Below are positions 49,109 through 59,000 of a stretch of DNA of 64,000 nt, piece by piece. Position 1 is the first letter of the stretch; each line of letters opens with the position of its first letter. A program made the translations under genes and the position numbers. Origin of the DNA: Oleidesulfovibrio sp047973035 (GTDB taxonomy: Bacteria; Desulfobacterota; Desulfovibrionia; Desulfovibrionales; Desulfovibrionaceae); NCBI RefSeq assembly GCF_047973035.1, contig NZ_JBKEBF010000024.1:1-64000 (forward strand), in the 5' to 3' direction. A model generated the notes under the pieces. That model was not told the origin of the DNA and did no database searches. It was given only the letters and a program-made list of their open reading frames with translations.

Positions 49109-50338
49109 TCAGCCTGATTGAGACTGATCCTTGTCGAGGCCGAAAGCGTCATGCAAAGTACGTACGGCCAGTTCTGTGTATTTTTCTTCTATCAGACAGG
49201 TGATTTTGATTTCAGAAGTACTGATCATCAAAATGTTAATGTTTTCGCGGCGCAGAGTTGCAAAGGTTTTGCTTGCTACGCCGGAATGGTTTCGCATGCC
49301 CACGCCGATGGCGGAAACCTTACATACGTGCAGGTCGTGCAGTACTTCTTTTGCTCCGACTTCTGTCTTGGTTTTTTCGACCAGCTCAAGCGCACTCTTC
49401 AGGTCTTTGCGCGGTACGGTGAACGTCATGTCCGTAACGCCGTCCAGACTGGGGTTCTGGACGATCATGTCAACGACGATTCCGGCATCGGCCAGCGGAC
49501 AGAACAGCGACGCGGCAACACCGGGAGTATCCGGTACCCCGCGTAGGGTAATTCGTGCCTGATCTTTGTCATATGCGATTCCGGATACCATAACGGCTTC
49601 CATCTGAGAGTCCTCCTGAGTAAGCAGCGTTCCTGCGTCGTCGGTAAACGTCGAACGGACGCGTACAGGAACTTTATATTTTTTAGCAAATTCGACGGAA
49701 CGGATTTGTAGAACCTTTGCACCCATGCTGGCCATCTCAAGCATTTCGTCATACGAAATTCTGTCCAGCTTGCGCGCTGTAGAGCACATGTTGGGGTCTG
49801 TGGTGTATACGCCGTCTACATCTGTATAAATTTCGCATTCACAGCCAAGAGCCGCAGCAAGGGCTACAGCTGACGTGTCAGAGCCGCCGCGGCCCAATGT
49901 GGAGATACGGTTTTTATCTGTAACTCCCTGAAAACCGGCTACGGCAAGCACATCGTGCTGCTCGAGCATGTTGAGCAGAATTTTGCTGTCAATATCAAGA
50001 ATCCTTGCCCGACCGTGCGAAGTGTTGGTCTTCATGGGAATCTGAAAGCCCAGTACCGACCTTGCACTGACTCCATCCCCCTGCAGAAGCATGGAAAAAA
50101 GAGAGACAGAAATTTGTTCACCTGTCGAAATGAGAGCATCGACTTCGGCGGGATCGGGGCATTGTGACCATTGGTCCGCCATTGCGAGTAGGCGGTTTGT
50201 CTCTCCGGACATGGCTGACAGGACAGCGACGACCTTGTATCCCTGTGCGCGGGCTTTGAGGACCTTTTGCTTTACCTGTTGCATGCACTCCAGATTGGCA
50301 ACTGAAGTTCCTCCGAACTTCTGTACTAGAATACGCAT
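49109..50338 (-). CDS. lysC: Aspartate kinase
   Basis: A 409-residue enzyme that phosphorylates aspartate, opening the path to lysine, methionine and threonine. It has the kinase start RILVQKFGGTSVANLECM, the GRGGSDTSAVALAAALG loop near residue 135, and YTDVDGVYTTDPN near residue 165. Two C-terminal ACT domains (about 262-400) would bind feedback inhibitors. I start at ATG 50338, with AGGA seven bases upstream and the family N-terminus. A second start, ATG 50377, overlaps the tsaE stop as TAATG and would add 13 residues. It lies between tsaE and cimA in the minus-strand operon. Confidence 0.94.
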   Translation of the reverse strand: MRILVQKFGGTSVANLECMQQVKQKVLKARAQGYKVVAVLSAMSGETNRLLAMADQWSQCPDPAEVDALISTGEQISVSLFSMLLQGDGVSARSVLGFQIPMKTNTSHGRARILDIDSKILLNMLEQHDVLAVAGFQGVTDKNRISTLGRGGSDTSAVALAAALGCECEIYTDVDGVYTTDPNMCSTARKLDRISYDEMLEMASMGAKVLQIRSVEFAKKYKVPVRVRSTFTDDAGTLLTQEDSQMEAVMVSGIAYDKDQARITLRGVPDTPGVAASLFCPLADAGIVVDMIVQNPSLDGVTDMTFTVPRKDLKSALELVEKTKTEVGAKEVLHDLHVCKVSAIGVGMRNHSGVASKTFATLRRENINILMISTSEIKITCLIEEKYTELAVRTLHDAFGLDKDQSQSG

Positions 50339-50376
50339 ACCGTAATCCTGATCGTTTAGCGTTATTTCAACGGACA

Positions 50377-50883
50377 TTAGCCCGCATGGGGGCTGACGGT
50401 GCAGCCGGCAGTCCGTGATGCCAGCTCGGCAAGTATGGTTTCCGCCTTGTCGCCAGTTGCTTGAATTGTAACCAGTCGGCCAGAGTCGCACGGTTGCCAT
50501 GCTAACGTGAGGGCATGGTCTGGACGTGCATCTTCTGGCAGGTATTCGGCCCACTCAACAATAGTCAGGGATGCCCCGTCTTCAATATGATCGTACAGGC
50601 TGTCATCCACAGGAGCGCCTTCGAGCCGGTAAAGATCGTAATGCGCTGTTTCCGGTTGAGTAGGGTAAATATTACAAATATTAAAACTGGGGCTGCTTAC
50701 TTCTGCGTTGTCACCACCCGGCAAAGCGGAAACCAAACCACGAACCAGCGTAGTTTTGCCCGCGCCAAGAGTACCTTTAAGAAAAAGTGCAACGCCGCCG
50801 CCGGAATGCATAATGCTTTCCGCCAGTAACGCTCCCAGTTCTTGCGTGGCTTCAGAGTTTTGAAGCCTGAGTAACAGTTGCAT
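50377..50883 (-). CDS. tsaE: tRNA threonylcarbamoyladenosine biosynthesis ATPase TsaE
   Basis: A 168-residue P-loop ATPase that drives the TsaB-TsaD complex in t6A tRNA modification. Walker A is FLKGTLGAGKTTLVRGLV near residue 35, SSPSFNICNIY is the switch-like segment, and YDLYRLE and LTIVEWAEYLPED are the conserved motifs. The length fits the family. It starts 14 bases after the CBS-domain gene. The functional partner tsaD is at 28086-29192 in this window. Confidence 0.92.
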   Translation of the reverse strand: MQLLLRLQNSEATQELGALLAESIMHSGGGVALFLKGTLGAGKTTLVRGLVSALPGGDNAEVSSPSFNICNIYPTQPETAHYDLYRLEGAPVDDSLYDHIEDGASLTIVEWAEYLPEDARPDHALTLAWQPCDSGRLVTIQATGDKAETILAELASRTAGCTVSPHAG

Positions 50884-50897
50884 TGCTATGCTTGTGG

Positions 50898-51350
50898 CTA
50901 TGCGCCCACGAGGGTGCGCAGAACGTCTTCTTTGCCGACAACGCCGACAAGACGACCATCCTGCACCACGGGCAACGTGTAGTACTTGGAGTCCACCATC
51001 AAAGTGGCAACTTCATCCAGCGGCGTATCAGGAGATACCGTAACCGGCTCTTCGGTCATGGCGTCTGCCACACGGGTTGCCGCGACTTTTCGCATTTCTG
51101 AGTCAACGTCAGATAGCGATTTCAGAGGGATAAAGCCATCAAGGATGGTAAACAGGGAGGGCAGGTTGACCTTTTTTTGTTGTGCAACAAGGTCGCTCTG
51201 ACAGAGAACACCGACGAGCTTGCCGTTATGGTCCACAACTGGCAGACCATTGAACTTGTGTTCAAGCAGCAGCTTGGTGGCTTCGATAATATCCATGTCA
51301 GGAGCTATGGTCACAGGGTCTGCGGACATAATGTCTTTTGCGCTAAGCAT
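50898..51350 (-). CDS. CBS-domain pair protein
   Basis: A 150-residue protein made of two CBS domains (about 1-60 and 85-148), starting LSAKDIMSADPVTIAPDMD and containing KLLLEHKFNGLPVVDHNGKL. It probably binds adenine nucleotides; the target is unknown. A good AAAGGAG site precedes ATG 51350. The gene overlaps the end of the NAD(P)HX repair gene by eight bases, so it is translated from the same message. Confidence 0.9.
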   Translation of the reverse strand: MLSAKDIMSADPVTIAPDMDIIEATKLLLEHKFNGLPVVDHNGKLVGVLCQSDLVAQQKKVNLPSLFTILDGFIPLKSLSDVDSEMRKVAATRVADAMTEEPVTVSPDTPLDEVATLMVDSKYYTLPVVQDGRLVGVVGKEDVLRTLVGA

Positions 51351-52989
51351 GGTAGAGCTCCTTTCTTGTACGTGGAATAATGTCGGCGATTTCTGTTGCG
51401 GTAGTACCGCGCAACGGATTTTCGCGCAATAGCTGTTCGCCGGCTTTTCCGTGAATATGTGCGGCTGCCACCGTAGCGTTAAAGGGACCTAGCCCTTGTG
51501 CAGTAAAAGCCGCGCACATACCGGCAAGAACATCTCCGGAACCGCCTACTGCAAGAGAAGGGGCACCAGCATTAATAAAAGCTGTGAAGGAACGGCTGTT
51601 GGCAACCAATGTTCCGGCACCCTTAAGCAGGCAGGTTGCTGGGCAGCGTTGCGTGAAAAGCTTCATTGCCGCCAGCCTGTCGGCTTGTACCTGATCACAG
51701 GTTAGTCCGGTAAGGAATGCCATTTCTCCCGGATGAGGGGTAAGAATATCTATTTCGCGCATCAATGCAAGTGCATGTGTCGGGTGACGTAAATGAAAAA
51801 GTGCATCGGCATCAAAAATTGTTGCGGGACGCGGCAGTTCAATTACGTTGGCAAACAGTCGGGCTGCATGTTCCGATCGGCCCATGCCATTGCCTACAAG
51901 CAATGCACCGCATCGCTGCAGCAGGTGCACTATGCACTCCGGATCTGCTCCTTCCCAGTTGTCGCCGCACTGAACGGGCACGGTCATGATATCCGGATGG
52001 CTGCACTTTACATGGCTTTCAAGGCGTTCAGGAAGGGCTACTGTAACCAGCCCGGCGCCCGACCTGAGAGCTCCCAGAGCAGCCAACAAGGGAGCACCGG
52101 AGAGACCTGTGGAGCCACCAAGAATAAGTACATGGCCCGCAGTGCCTTTGTGCATGGCCGCCGAAGGCGGGGGAGGCAGCATAGCCACGGCATCTGTTGT
52201 CCTCTGAACTGCAGCCGGCAATTTTTTTTGTACAGACTGGGGGATGCCTATTTCTCGGACATACAGTGTGCCGGTGTGCTCATGTGCTTCTGGCTGCACA
52301 AGGCCCAGCTTTGCGGCCTGAAAAGTCACTGTACAGTCCGCTTGCACGCATTCAGGTGCAGGTATGCCTGTTTCTCCGTTAAGTCCGCTGGGGATGTCCA
52401 GAGACATCACAAACGCATGCTGCCCTAATGTGTTGATATGCCGTATGGGTGCAAGCATTTCTTCGGAAACATCACCCTTAAGTCCCGTGCCCAAAAGACC
52501 GTCTATAACTACGTCAGGCAGTGCGGGGATGCTGTGATCAGTATCATTCCAATAAGCCAGTTGCTTGGAACTGAGCGTAGCAGGAATAAAAGAGTTCGCT
52601 GCCGGATCATAGGGGAGAAAAGGGACACCATGCTGCATTGCCTGATCTATGTGCCATGCAGCTTCATTGGCAAAGGCTTCCAACGGTCTGGTGTGTATCA
52701 CAAGAACCGTTGCACCCGCATTGTACAGGTGGCGGGCAACAGCCGCTGCGTCGCCGGCGTTATTGCCGCCTCCCATGAAACAGATAATCCGTTTGTCAGC
52801 CAGCGCTGTTGCCGGATCTTCCTGCAGGTGCGCACCAGTGTGCCGGACGGGGGCAAAGCATGAACTCAGAACTCTGAAAGCTTCTCTGGCCGCGTTTTCC
52901 ATCAGGAGTTCGGCCGGTATTCCAGCGTCATGAATAGCACTGTGATCCCAGCTGTTCATTTCTGTCGGGGTAGGCAGCGGAAGGTACAT
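51343..52989 (-). CDS. nnr: Bifunctional NAD(P)H-hydrate repair enzyme
   Basis: A 548-residue fusion of two repair activities: an N-terminal NAD(P)HX epimerase domain (about 1-230; FMGGGNNAGDAAAVARHLY and MSLDIPSGLNGETG) and a C-terminal ADP/ATP-dependent NAD(P)H-hydrate dehydratase (about 270-540; ILTPHPGEMAFLTG and VGGSGDVLAGMCAAF). Together they restore NADH and NADPH damaged by hydration. The start is ATG 52989 with the expected MYLPLPTPTEMN opening. It sits between acpS and the CBS gene in the minus-strand operon. Confidence 0.93.
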   Translation of the reverse strand: MYLPLPTPTEMNSWDHSAIHDAGIPAELLMENAAREAFRVLSSCFAPVRHTGAHLQEDPATALADKRIICFMGGGNNAGDAAAVARHLYNAGATVLVIHTRPLEAFANEAAWHIDQAMQHGVPFLPYDPAANSFIPATLSSKQLAYWNDTDHSIPALPDVVIDGLLGTGLKGDVSEEMLAPIRHINTLGQHAFVMSLDIPSGLNGETGIPAPECVQADCTVTFQAAKLGLVQPEAHEHTGTLYVREIGIPQSVQKKLPAAVQRTTDAVAMLPPPPSAAMHKGTAGHVLILGGSTGLSGAPLLAALGALRSGAGLVTVALPERLESHVKCSHPDIMTVPVQCGDNWEGADPECIVHLLQRCGALLVGNGMGRSEHAARLFANVIELPRPATIFDADALFHLRHPTHALALMREIDILTPHPGEMAFLTGLTCDQVQADRLAAMKLFTQRCPATCLLKGAGTLVANSRSFTAFINAGAPSLAVGGSGDVLAGMCAAFTAQGLGPFNATVAAAHIHGKAGEQLLRENPLRGTTATEIADIIPRTRKELYHA

Positions 52990-53014
52990 ATTTAGTCCTG
53001 TGGCGTACGGAAGG

Positions 53015-53389
53015 TTAATTCTCTAATATAACAACTGCTGCAGCCGTATCTCTGCCATGCGTCAATGAAAGGTGAATGCGGGTTACGCCAAGTTGTTCTG
53101 CTTGCTCTCTGGCTTCACCGTGCAAGCGGAGTGCGGGCTTGCCGTTCGCTTCATTATATACTTCCAAGTCCTTGAAACTGATTCCCATGGTAAAACCGGT
53201 TCCAAGCGCTTTGACAGCAGCTTCTTTAGCGGCAAAGCGGGCAGCCAGCCTTGCTGGTGTGACAGGCTGCAGGCTTTCCAGCTCATTGTCATGCAGAATC
53301 CGCTTGGCAAAGCGCTCAGGATGTCTCTCAAGCGCTTTGCGGATACGGTCCAGCTCTGTCAGGTCTATGCCGGTTCCGACTATCACCAC
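53015..53389 (-). CDS. acpS: Holo-[acyl-carrier-protein] synthase
   Basis: A 124-residue phosphopantetheinyl transferase that activates acyl carrier protein with a CoA-derived arm. The motifs VGTGIDLTELDRI (start) and RFAAKEAAVKALGTG near residue 70 include the Mg2+ ligands Asp and Glu, and LSLTHGRDTAAAVVIL closes the fold. The start is GTG 53389 with GGGA five bases upstream. It follows pdxJ by 35 bases and precedes nnr by 25, an order (pdxJ-acpS-nnr) seen in many bacteria. Confidence 0.94.
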   Translation of the reverse strand: MVIVGTGIDLTELDRIRKALERHPERFAKRILHDNELESLQPVTPARLAARFAAKEAAVKALGTGFTMGISFKDLEVYNEANGKPALRLHGEAREQAEQLGVTRIHLSLTHGRDTAAAVVILEN

Positions 53390-53424
53390 GTTATCCCGTT
53401 GGGTTAAATGGACGTTTGACCGGA

Positions 53425-54150
53425 CTACTCGGCAAAAGTGCCGATGATGTCTGCCATCTGCCGGACGGCTTTCTCAAAACCAACCATAACGGCACGGGAA
53501 ACAATGGAGTGTCCGATGGAGTATTCATTAATTCCGGACACATTTTTAAATTCAAAAATGTTGGTGTAATTCAGGCCGTGCCCGAGGTTTACTTTTAACC
53601 CCAGCGTGCGGGCTAGCTCGACTCCAGCGATGATTTTATCACGCTCTTTTTTCATTGCCTCTGGGGTAGGAGCATCGGCAAAATGTCCGGTGTGCAGTTC
53701 AATGTATTCTGAGCCTACAGCCTTGGCTGCACGGATTTGCTCGGGGTCTGCTTCAATGAACAAGCTGGAGCGGATGCCCTGCGCATGAATGGGAGCAAGG
53801 TATTCCCGCAACACATCAACTCTGCCTGCAACAGCCAGCCCGCCTTCAGTGGTAAGCTCTTCCCGCTTTTCAGGGACAAGGCAGACAATATAAGGAGTTA
53901 CGCGGAGCGCTATCTCCCGCATTTCTTCTGTACCTGCCATCTCAAGGTGTAGACGTGTATTCAGGCACTGCGAAATAAGTTCAACATCTCTGTCCTGTAT
54001 GTGCCTGCGGTCCTCCCTCAGATGGACAATAACCCCCCTTGCACCTGCCAGTTCGGCTAAATGTGCCGCCGTTACCGGTTCAGGCTCTTTTCCCATCCGT
54101 TGCTGACGCAACGTCGCAATATGATCAACATTAACTACCAGAACTGGCAT
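53425..54150 (-). CDS. pdxJ: Pyridoxine 5'-phosphate synthase
   Basis: A 241-residue TIM-barrel enzyme that makes pyridoxine 5'-phosphate from 3-amino-1-hydroxyacetone phosphate and deoxyxylulose 5-phosphate, the last ring-forming step of vitamin B6 synthesis. Family motifs are VNVDHIATLRQQR at the start, GVIVHLREDRRHIQ near residue 40 and LGHGLNYTN near residue 190. It is the first gene of the minus-strand cluster (pdxJ, acpS, nnr, CBS, tsaE, lysC, cimA), whose promoter should lie in the 185 bases before it, next to ugd. Confidence 0.95.
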   Translation of the reverse strand: MPVLVVNVDHIATLRQQRMGKEPEPVTAAHLAELAGARGVIVHLREDRRHIQDRDVELISQCLNTRLHLEMAGTEEMREIALRVTPYIVCLVPEKREELTTEGGLAVAGRVDVLREYLAPIHAQGIRSSLFIEADPEQIRAAKAVGSEYIELHTGHFADAPTPEAMKKERDKIIAGVELARTLGLKVNLGHGLNYTNIFEFKNVSGINEYSIGHSIVSRAVMVGFEKAVRQMADIIGTFAE

Positions 54151-54335
54151 TCTTTTGCTCCTAAGTTTTTTGCAATGTTCAGAACATAGTTATGAAAAAA
54201 GTCAAGCCCTGCGGGCCATATTTGCAGCGCTGTAGCGATATAGGAGCAGGCATTGACGTTTTTTATGCTAATGAGTAACTGAACGGTGCAACAACCTTAC
54301 TACGCATTATACTCAACTTTGATAAGGATACCATA

Positions 54336-55667
54336 ATGAATGTTTGTATCGTAGGCACTGGATACGTAGGTCTCGTCAGTGCTGCCTGCTTTGCAGAAAT
54401 GGGTAATACCGTCCGCTGCGTGGATGTTAACCCTGAAGTTGTCAAGACACTGAAAGCCGGCAAAGTTCATATTTACGAACCCGGTTTGGAAGAGCTGGTT
54501 CGCCGGAACTACGCTGAAGGCCGTCTGCAGTTTACCACAAGCCTTGAAGAAGGGCTTAAGGACTCACTGTTCGTCTTTATTACCGTGGGCACTCCTTCGC
54601 GCGAAGACGGCTCTTGTGACCTTGGCTACGTGGAGCAGGTTGCACGTGAAGTCGGTATGTACATGACCGACAAAAAAATCGTTGTTGATAAGTCTACGGT
54701 TCCGGTTGGCACTGCAGATAAAGTACGTGCAATTATTGCGGAAGAGTTGGCTAAGCGCGGCGCAGACATTCCTTACGATGTTGTTTCTAACCCGGAATTT
54801 CTTAAAGAGGGTGACGCGGTCAACGATTTTATGAAGCCTGATCGCGTTGTTGTAGGTACTGATTCTCCTGAAACTGCGGAGTACCTCAAGCAGCTTTATT
54901 CGCCTTTTGCACGCAGTCGCGAAAAGTTGATCGTGATGGGTGTGCGCAGTGCGGAAATGACGAAGTATGCCGCTAACTGCATGCTGGCAACAAAAATTTC
55001 TTTTATTAATGAAATCGCAACACTGTGCGAGCGCGTAGGTGCTGATGTTCGCGATGTTCGTACCGGCATCGGTTCTGACCATCGTATTGGTTACCACTTC
55101 ATCTACCCCGGTGTGGGCTACGGGGGCTCCTGCTTCCCCAAGGACGTAAAAGCCCTGATTCATACCGCGCATGAATATGACTTCCGCCCGCAACTGCTGG
55201 AAGCTGTAGAAGATGTCAACTTCCGTCAGAAGCGCCATATGGCAGAGCGTATTATCAACTACTTCGAGCCTCAGGGCGGAGTAGAGGGTAAGACAATCGC
55301 GTTGTGGGGACTTGCTTTTAAAGCCAATACTGATGACATGCGCGAAGCCGCGGCCTTAGCCATTATCAAGGAATTGACTGACCGTGGCATGAGAGTCAAA
55401 GCTTTTGACCCCGTTGCAGCTGATAATGCCCGTGAACTGCTTGCCGACAATCCGCTTGTAAGCATTGTTGATGAACAGTACGAAGCAGTAGAAGGCGCTC
55501 AGGCTCTTCTGGTAGTGACTGAATGGAACCAGTTCCGTAACCCTGACTTCAGTCGGGTACGCAAGTCTTTGACTGCTCCGATTCTTTTTGATGGCAGAAA
55601 CCTGTATTCGCCCCAGTTCATGGCTGAGGAAGGATTTGCATATTTCTGCGTTGGTCGTCCCGACTAA
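54336..55667 (+). CDS. ugd: UDP-glucose 6-dehydrogenase
   Basis: A 443-residue NAD-dependent enzyme that oxidises UDP-glucose to UDP-glucuronate for polysaccharide synthesis. The NAD fold is CIVGTGYVGLVSAACFAEMG at the start, TVPVGTADKVR is in the first domain, and the catalytic Cys lies in GYGGSCFPKDVKAL near residue 265. The C-terminal UDP-binding domain begins LAFKANTDDMREA. It is monocistronic between divergent pdxJ and a strong terminator. It draws on UDP-glucose, also the substrate of OtsA here. Confidence 0.95.
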   Translation: MNVCIVGTGYVGLVSAACFAEMGNTVRCVDVNPEVVKTLKAGKVHIYEPGLEELVRRNYAEGRLQFTTSLEEGLKDSLFVFITVGTPSREDGSCDLGYVEQVAREVGMYMTDKKIVVDKSTVPVGTADKVRAIIAEELAKRGADIPYDVVSNPEFLKEGDAVNDFMKPDRVVVGTDSPETAEYLKQLYSPFARSREKLIVMGVRSAEMTKYAANCMLATKISFINEIATLCERVGADVRDVRTGIGSDHRIGYHFIYPGVGYGGSCFPKDVKALIHTAHEYDFRPQLLEAVEDVNFRQKRHMAERIINYFEPQGGVEGKTIALWGLAFKANTDDMREAAALAIIKELTDRGMRVKAFDPVAADNARELLADNPLVSIVDEQYEAVEGAQALLVVTEWNQFRNPDFSRVRKSLTAPILFDGRNLYSPQFMAEEGFAYFCVGRPD

Positions 55668-55687
55668 CAGATATGCATGATGTGATT

Positions 55688-55721
55688 AAAAAGGGCGCTT
55701 CAACAAGAAGCGTCCTTTTTT
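55688..55721 (+). terminator. Rho-independent terminator of ugd
   Basis: Stem AAAAAGGGCGCTTC with GAAGCGTCCTTTTT (one G-T mismatch), five-base loop, T-rich tail; 20 bases past the stop codon. Confidence 0.9.
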
Positions 55722-55948
55722 ATGCATACTACTCTGACTTGAGAGGCCTGTTGTCGAATGGTAGTGAAGATTACGGACAGGGTGAAAAAGCATTTGGTGA
55801 AGTACGTTGGGAAAGTCATAGGAAGTAATATTTGCTTTAGTGATTGTCATAAAGAATGTTGTCGATGCAGTGGTGGATAGGTGCATAAATGTTGTGACTC
55901 AGAGATACTACAGTGTAGTTTGAAACAAGTAACCTTCGGTCTGTATAT
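55722..55948. other. Intergenic stretch without recognisable gene
   Basis: The gap between ugd and the convergent SNF2 gene is bounded by a terminator on each side. The open frames inside it (for example one of 66 codons on the minus strand) have no ribosome binding site or coding-like composition. I saw no structured RNA. Confidence 0.55.
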
Positions 55949-55980
55949 AAAAAAGGGCTGTGAGGTTATCCCACAGCCCT
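55949..55980 (-). terminator. Rho-independent terminator of the SNF2 gene
   Basis: Stem GGGCTGTG / CACAGCCC (55955-55962 with 55972-55979) with A-rich flank read as T on the minus strand, about 54 bases past the minus-strand stop. Confidence 0.85.
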
Positions 55981-56033
55981 GATTTGTGTGTAACACGTCG
56001 AGTTATTGCAGGGCTGATGCCCAGACATTGCCT

Positions 56034-59000
56034 TTACACGTCGAAGAGCATTTCAAGGTCGTCGCGAGTAAGAGATTTCCAACTATCCTGTCCGGGAATG
56101 ATGGAGTCTGCAACGTTACGTTTCATATCCTGTAATTTGAGGATCTTCTCTTCAACAGTGTTCTGGCAGATCATCTTATACGAGAACACCTGACTTTTCT
56201 GGCCGATACGGTGTGCGCGGTCAGTAGCCTGATTTTCTACTGCAGGGTTCCACCACGGGTCGTAGTGGATTACGTAGTCAGCACTGGTCAGGTTCAGGCC
56301 TGTACCACCTGCCTTAAGCGAAATAAGGAAGATGGGAATGTCAGGCGAGTCGTTGAACCTGTCTACCTGATCAAAGCGGTCCTTACTGGTTCCGTCAAGG
56401 TAGCAGAAAGGCATATCATTAATCTGCAGCCATGAGCGGATGATATGCAGCATCTGAACAAACTGCGAGAATACCAGTACCTTGTGGCCTTCTTCCACGA
56501 TGTCAGTAATCATGTCTTTGAAGGCGTCAAACTTGCCGGAGGGCAGGTTCGTTGTCAGGCCGGGCATATCCAGTTTGAGCAGTCTCGGGTGGCAGCAAAT
56601 CTGACGAAGCTTGAGCAGCGCATCAAGGATGGACATCTGGCTTTTAGCGATGCCTTTTTCATCCACGTCAGCCATGACCTGCTCTTTAAGCCGCTTGGCA
56701 AGTGCGCCGTAAAGTTCCTGCTGCTCTTCTGCAAGAGCACAGTAGTAGACGTTTTCCACCTTGGGCGGCAGGTCTTTTGCCACTTCTGATTTAGTACGTC
56801 GCAGGATAAACGGTTTAACGCGAGTACGAAGGTATTCCAGCGTATCCGGGTCCCCATCCTTGATGGGTTTGATGATTCCGCGCTGGAAGCTGTGCTGCGA
56901 ACCGAGGAAGCCGGGCATAAGGAACTCAAACAACGACCACAGCTCAAAGAGGTTGTTCTCAATGGGCGTACCCGACAGGCAGAGACGCAGATCTGCGCTG
57001 ATCTTGCGCACAGAACGGGCGGTGATTGTGTTCGGGTTCTTGATATTCTGGGCTTCGTCAAGAATGAGCGAGTTGAATTCGTATTCCTGTAGTTCTTCAA
57101 GGTCACGGCGCAGCAGAGCATACGTGGTGACTACAATGTCAGAATCTGCAATCTGGGCAAACATATTTTCACGGCGGGTACCGTAAATGATCAGTCTGCG
57201 CAGGTTGGGTACAAACTTTTGCGCTTCACGGTCCCAGTTAGGCAGAACGGAGGTCGGCACAACGATCAGGTTGGGACCGGTGCGGCCGCTTTCCACCATG
57301 TACTGGATGAACGAAAGAGTCTGAATGGTCTTACCAAGGCCCATTTCGTCAGCCAGAATACCGCCGAAGCCATATTCGCGCAGGAAGTTAAGATAACTGA
57401 GTCCCTGTTGCTGGTAACCACGCAGGGTGGCATTCAGCCCCTTGGGCTGGTCAATGATTTTGATTTCTTGGAAGGTATGAATCTTTTCGCGCAATGAGTT
57501 CCAGAACGAATCTGTCTGAACTTCAGGCAGGTCTTCCAGAAGGTTGTCCAGCAGCGGGGCTTCGTATTGTTCAAAGCGCTTTTTGGGAGCCTTTTCAGGG
57601 TCAAGGCCCATGGCACGAAGCTTGTGTCCCAATGTCTTAAGCCATGACTCGGGTAAGCTTGTGTACGAGCCGTCTTTTAACTGAACGTAACGCTTACCTT
57701 CTGTCCACGCCTTCCAGATTTTTTCAATGGGAACGCTCTGACCATCGTACTCAACGTTAAGGTCAAGCGAGAACCACTTTTCCTCTTCGTTGGATTCAAC
57801 TTTAGCCGAAATGATCGGCTGCGACAGACGTACCTTGTAACGCGAGAGAGCCTTTTCGCCGTATACGCGGTATTCAGCAATCAGCTTGGGGTATGCGTCC
57901 AGCAAAAAGTTGATAGCTTCCTCCGGCTCAAGGAACCAGACCCTGTTGTTACGCGGCTGGAAGTTCATTTCCAGCAATTGCTGCGTAAGGGCGGCCTCCT
58001 GATCTTGTTGGCGCCGTAAAAGGAACGTTTGCCCCTCAAACGGATAACTGCCTGTCTGGAATTCGGGGTTCGGCCCGGGTAGCAGGAATTCTCCGTGAAT
58101 CGTCTCGTAGATGTTCTGAATCTGTAAAGTCAGCAGACTGCCTTCTTCGTCCAGATATAACTTGGGGTTATAGCTGGCAGGAACGAAGATGGGCTCCATA
58201 TGCTCAAGAAACTCTTCCTGACCGTACAAGTCGGAAGCTGGCAGCTGCGTCCATACACGGTCAAGGAATTCCGAGATGTCTTCCTGCGGAATGACGGGAG
58301 GGTGTTGTGCAAGTTCCTGAACAAGACCGGAGCTGAGACTGGTGTGTACAGGGTAAAATCCCCGGCGCCAGCATACCCATAGCGGCAGTTGACCGTGGAA
58401 GGTAACTTCAGAGTCAAGAATCGATTGCGGTGCTTTGCCTTCGCGGTGCAGCATAACGTCAAAGCCCAGCCCTCCATCAAGAAGGCGTGGCTGAAGCTTC
58501 AGGCGCATAGTGGTGCTGTCGATATGGCAAGGTTTTTCAGTTTCCTGCCAGAACAGATAATACTCGTTACGGATTGTCCAGAAAAACCAGGTGAGCAGAC
58601 CATCAGGAATTTCTACACGGTGTCCCATGTAGTCCAGATACTGTCCTATCTGTCTGGCGACAGCCGGTAAGTCCGGAGACAGCTCGCACCAGTCAGGATT
58701 GTTGATAATCTGGTCAAGCGTGACTTCGTTGTGAACCGTTGAAAGGCCTGATTTGTTCTGGCGCGCACGGAAGAAGGACACCTGAAGCCTGCCCGGCTCA
58801 GGGTGAAAACGGTAGATCAGGTAGTGCTTGCCTGCTTCCGGCTCAAACTCGGTTGAGAAAAAGTTTCTGAAGCTCTGTCGCCACTCCATTTTGGGCGCAA
58901 CAGGTTCCGCTTCGTCAGATGATTCAAGGGACGAAAGCAATTTGAGAGCAGCGGCCCCTACATGGCGGCACACACCGGAAAACGAATCCGGGCAGTTGCA

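Noticed and set aside
18811..55979. Shared GGGCTG/CAGCCC core in three terminators (18811, 19091, 55955)
   Set aside because: Short GC stems of this kind recur by chance in terminators; loops and flanks differ, so I do not call a repeat family.
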